This document shows, piece by piece, positions 6,066 to 7,460 of a stretch of DNA of 7,460 nucleotides. Below the pieces are notes generated by a model. That model saw only the letters and a list, made by a program, of their open reading frames with translations. It did not search any database and was not told the origin of the DNA. Location of the stretch: contig JAUYHV010000315.1 of NCBI GenBank assembly GCA_030689845.1, positions 1 through 7,460 of the forward strand, given 5' to 3'. Each line of letters starts with the position of its first letter. Positions within the stretch are counted from its first letter, which is position 1. The stretch comes from Dehalococcoidia bacterium. GTDB taxonomy: Bacteria > Chloroflexota > Dehalococcoidia > JACQUA01. Both the position numbers and the translations under genes were made by a program.

Positions 6066-6746
6066 ATGCAAAAAAGGTTTTTCCTTCTTAAAGGCCGCCC
6101 TTTTGTTTTTCTTTCCGCGACGGGGCACGGTACAAAGGGGGCAAAGGAAGAGGCGGCCCTTGCTTTCGACAGGCTTAACCGTGAACTGAAAAAGCTTGGC
6201 GGATCCATAGACGATGTTGTGCGGATTACCGTTTTTACGAAAAATCAAGAATGCCGTCCCGCTGTTTCAGACGTAAGAAACGAAGTCTTTCCCCATGCAA
6301 CCAGACCGTCCAGTTCGAGTATCATTGTTCATGACTTTTCTCCCGGCGATACGGTAATAGAAGTCGATGCTACGGCGTTTCTTTCAAAGGGTAAAAAATA
6401 CCATAAGAAAGGCTTCGAATTCGACCCGCCAAGAGCCTATATAAAGGCCATTGAGGTTGAGGACATTCTATTCATATCCGGGCAAACAGGCCGGGGAGAG
6501 AATATCGAGGCGCAAACCGCCTCAGCCTGCAGTAGTATTGATAACATAATGACTGAACTTGGTTCTTCCTGGAAAAATGTGCTTCAGGTCTCATGCTACA
6601 TTAAACGGCTTGAATTGTTTGACATTGTTCACAGGATGATTCAGGAAAAGATAGCCAATAAGCTTATTCCAATAGACCTGGCGCTGGCTGATGAATATGC
6701 TCAACCCGGGGTCCTAATCGAAATCGAGGTAGCTGTCGCTAAATAG
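6066..6746 (+). CDS. Tandem-domain Rid (YjgF/YER057c/UK114) family protein
   Basis: This 226-residue protein contains two Rid folds in tandem (about 1-108 and 122-226). Ordinary Rid proteins are about 130 residues and trimerise. Each half shows family marks: FLSATGH and FISGQTG segments, AFDRLNRELKKLGGSIDDVV and ASACSSIDNIMTELGSSWKNVL helices, and endings PGDTVIEVDATAF and PGVLIEIEVAVAK. RidA deaminates enamine/imine intermediates from PLP enzymes using a conserved Arg about 11 residues before the PG pair. Here that position is Ser in the first half and Ile in the second, so deaminase activity is doubtful and a binding or altered role is more likely. ATG 6066 lies 6 bases after AAGGAG; ATG 6063 is an alternative with only 3 bases. 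It follows the operon after about 145 bases. Confidence 0.85.
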   Translation: MQKRFFLLKGRPFVFLSATGHGTKGAKEEAALAFDRLNRELKKLGGSIDDVVRITVFTKNQECRPAVSDVRNEVFPHATRPSSSSIIVHDFSPGDTVIEVDATAFLSKGKKYHKKGFEFDPPRAYIKAIEVEDILFISGQTGRGENIEAQTASACSSIDNIMTELGSSWKNVLQVSCYIKRLELFDIVHRMIQEKIANKLIPIDLALADEYAQPGVLIEIEVAVAK

Positions 6747-6848
6747 CAGCCCGGTGCGGTATTATCACTTCCGCATTTTGGCCGGATAACTCTGACCGGG
6801 GGTAAACCGCTGCTTCCGGAACAAAATAAAGACGGGAAGGAGAGCAAA
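6747..6848. other. Intergenic region before the Cys-rich gene
   Basis: About 100 bases lie between the Rid stop and the next ATG. No convincing promoter, T-tailed hairpin or small gene is seen. AAGGAG at 6837-6842, six bases before the ATG, is the clear ribosome binding site of the next gene. Confidence 0.4.
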
Positions 6849-7361
6849 ATGCCAGTTGGTGAGGAAGAACTTAAAAGCCTTTCAAAAGAGAAACTGATTG
6901 AAGTAATAAAAATGTTCTCGCGGAACTGGAATACCCTCGACGGGCTGTGGTTTCTGGCAGTAGAAGAGGAATTTGGTTTTGAAGCGGCTGCCAGTCTTGA
7001 TGAAAAAGTATGGGAAATCGAACCTGTGATTGAGGCCAAGAGGATAAAGGCGTTACTGGATTTATCAGGCGGAGGGCCTGATTCGGTGGTCAGGGCAATA
7101 GATTTTATGACCTGGGCTCCCAGTTTTGAATATACCTGGGAGAAGCGCCCCGGCAAAATTATCTGGACCTGCACGAAATGCCCCCCGCAGGAGGCAAGGA
7201 AAAGAAAAGGTTTGCCCGAGAACACCTGCAAGCCTATGGGAATAAACTGCTTCGACGGATTAGTGAAGGTAATTGACCCGTCAGTCAAAGTGAATTGTCT
7301 TGTTTGTCCCCCTGACCCCCATAAGGATAACCTGTGGTGTCAGTGGGAGTTTATCGGATAA
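6849..7361 (+). CDS. Uncharacterised Cys-rich protein, DUF6125-like
   Basis: This 170-residue protein has no signal peptide or membrane segment, so it is probably cytoplasmic. The N-terminal half is helical and charged, with LSKEKLIEVIKMFSRNWNTLDGLWFLAVEEEFG (11-43). I associate that style with DUF6125 proteins of anaerobic bacteria and archaea; this is recollection, not a search result. The C-terminal half has seven cysteines: C108-x2-C111, C127, C134, C150-x2-C153 and C164. Two CxxC pairs suggest a bound metal such as zinc or an Fe-S cluster, though disulfide use cannot be excluded. The ATG has an excellent AAGGAG site, and the gene is co-directional with the Rid gene. Its function is unknown. 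Confidence 0.75.
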   Translation: MPVGEEELKSLSKEKLIEVIKMFSRNWNTLDGLWFLAVEEEFGFEAAASLDEKVWEIEPVIEAKRIKALLDLSGGGPDSVVRAIDFMTWAPSFEYTWEKRPGKIIWTCTKCPPQEARKRKGLPENTCKPMGINCFDGLVKVIDPSVKVNCLVCPPDPHKDNLWCQWEFIG

Positions 7362-7460
7362 AATCTTTTTGTTCTCATTGTTCTGTACCTATAGTTTTAC
7401 GGCAAGCATCATAATTTTAGAGCACACATCCAGCAACAAAATAGCGTTTTGTGCAGCAAG
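7362..7460. other. Downstream non-coding edge
   Basis: No gene is recognised in the last ~100 bases. Near the edge, ACAAAA (7436-7441) and TTTTGT (7447-7452) form a 6-bp AT-rich inverted repeat with a 5-base loop. It is too weak to call a terminator, and the window ends soon after. Confidence 0.3.

Noticed and set aside
6701..7288. 195-codon open frame on the minus strand
   Set aside because: It lies opposite the end of the Rid gene and most of the Cys-rich gene, both of which have strong ribosome binding sites and family-like sequence. The antisense peptide is Ser/Pro-rich, low in complexity and unrecognisable.

Overview
The window looks like a chromosomal segment of a Gram-positive anaerobe of the Clostridia, perhaps near the Peptococcaceae/Desulfotomaculum group. 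The reasons are strong AGGAG-type ribosome binding sites, use of TTG and GTG starts, a Clostridium-type lysine 2,3-aminomutase, and a family mix (KamA, GNAT-deacetylase fusion, Rid, Cys-rich DUF) that I associate with that group. This placement is an inference from protein style, not a database match. All recognised genes are on the + strand. No RNA gene, mobile element or CRISPR array was seen.

Positions 1-313 are a regulatory region. They hold a far-upstream inverted repeat (16-67), two adjacent AT-rich palindromes (113-135), a good sigma-A-type promoter (167-194), a perfect 10-bp inverted repeat just downstream of the expected transcription start (218-245), and a possible 21-codon leader ORF (252-317). 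The stop of that leader ORF overlaps the TTG start of the first gene.

Positions 314-5921 are a tightly packed five-gene unit: (1) a KamA-type lysine 2,3-aminomutase; (2) and (3) two divergent D-Ala-D-Ala-ligase-like ATP-grasp ligases; (4) a small GNAT acetyltransferase; (5) a fusion of a GNAT domain with a zinc-dependent acetylpolyamine amidohydrolase/histone-deacetylase domain. Genes 1-4 overlap by 29, 16 and 89 bases, which suggests translational coupling. Read together, the unit looks like a small-molecule pathway. Lysine would be converted to beta-lysine, one or two ATP-dependent ligations would attach it to another amino acid or carboxylate, and the product's amino groups would be acetylated and deacetylated. 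Gene identities are well supported; the product is inference. I know of no described pathway with this exact set: Nε-acetyl-beta-lysine synthesis uses only an aminomutase and an acetyltransferase.

Positions 5922-7460 hold two further genes behind longer gaps, each with its own strong ribosome binding site. The first is a tandem-domain Rid (YjgF/YER057c/UK114) protein in which both domains appear to lack the usual catalytic arginine. The second is a small protein with a Cys-rich C-terminal half resembling a DUF6125-type family. They may or may not share transcription with the operon.
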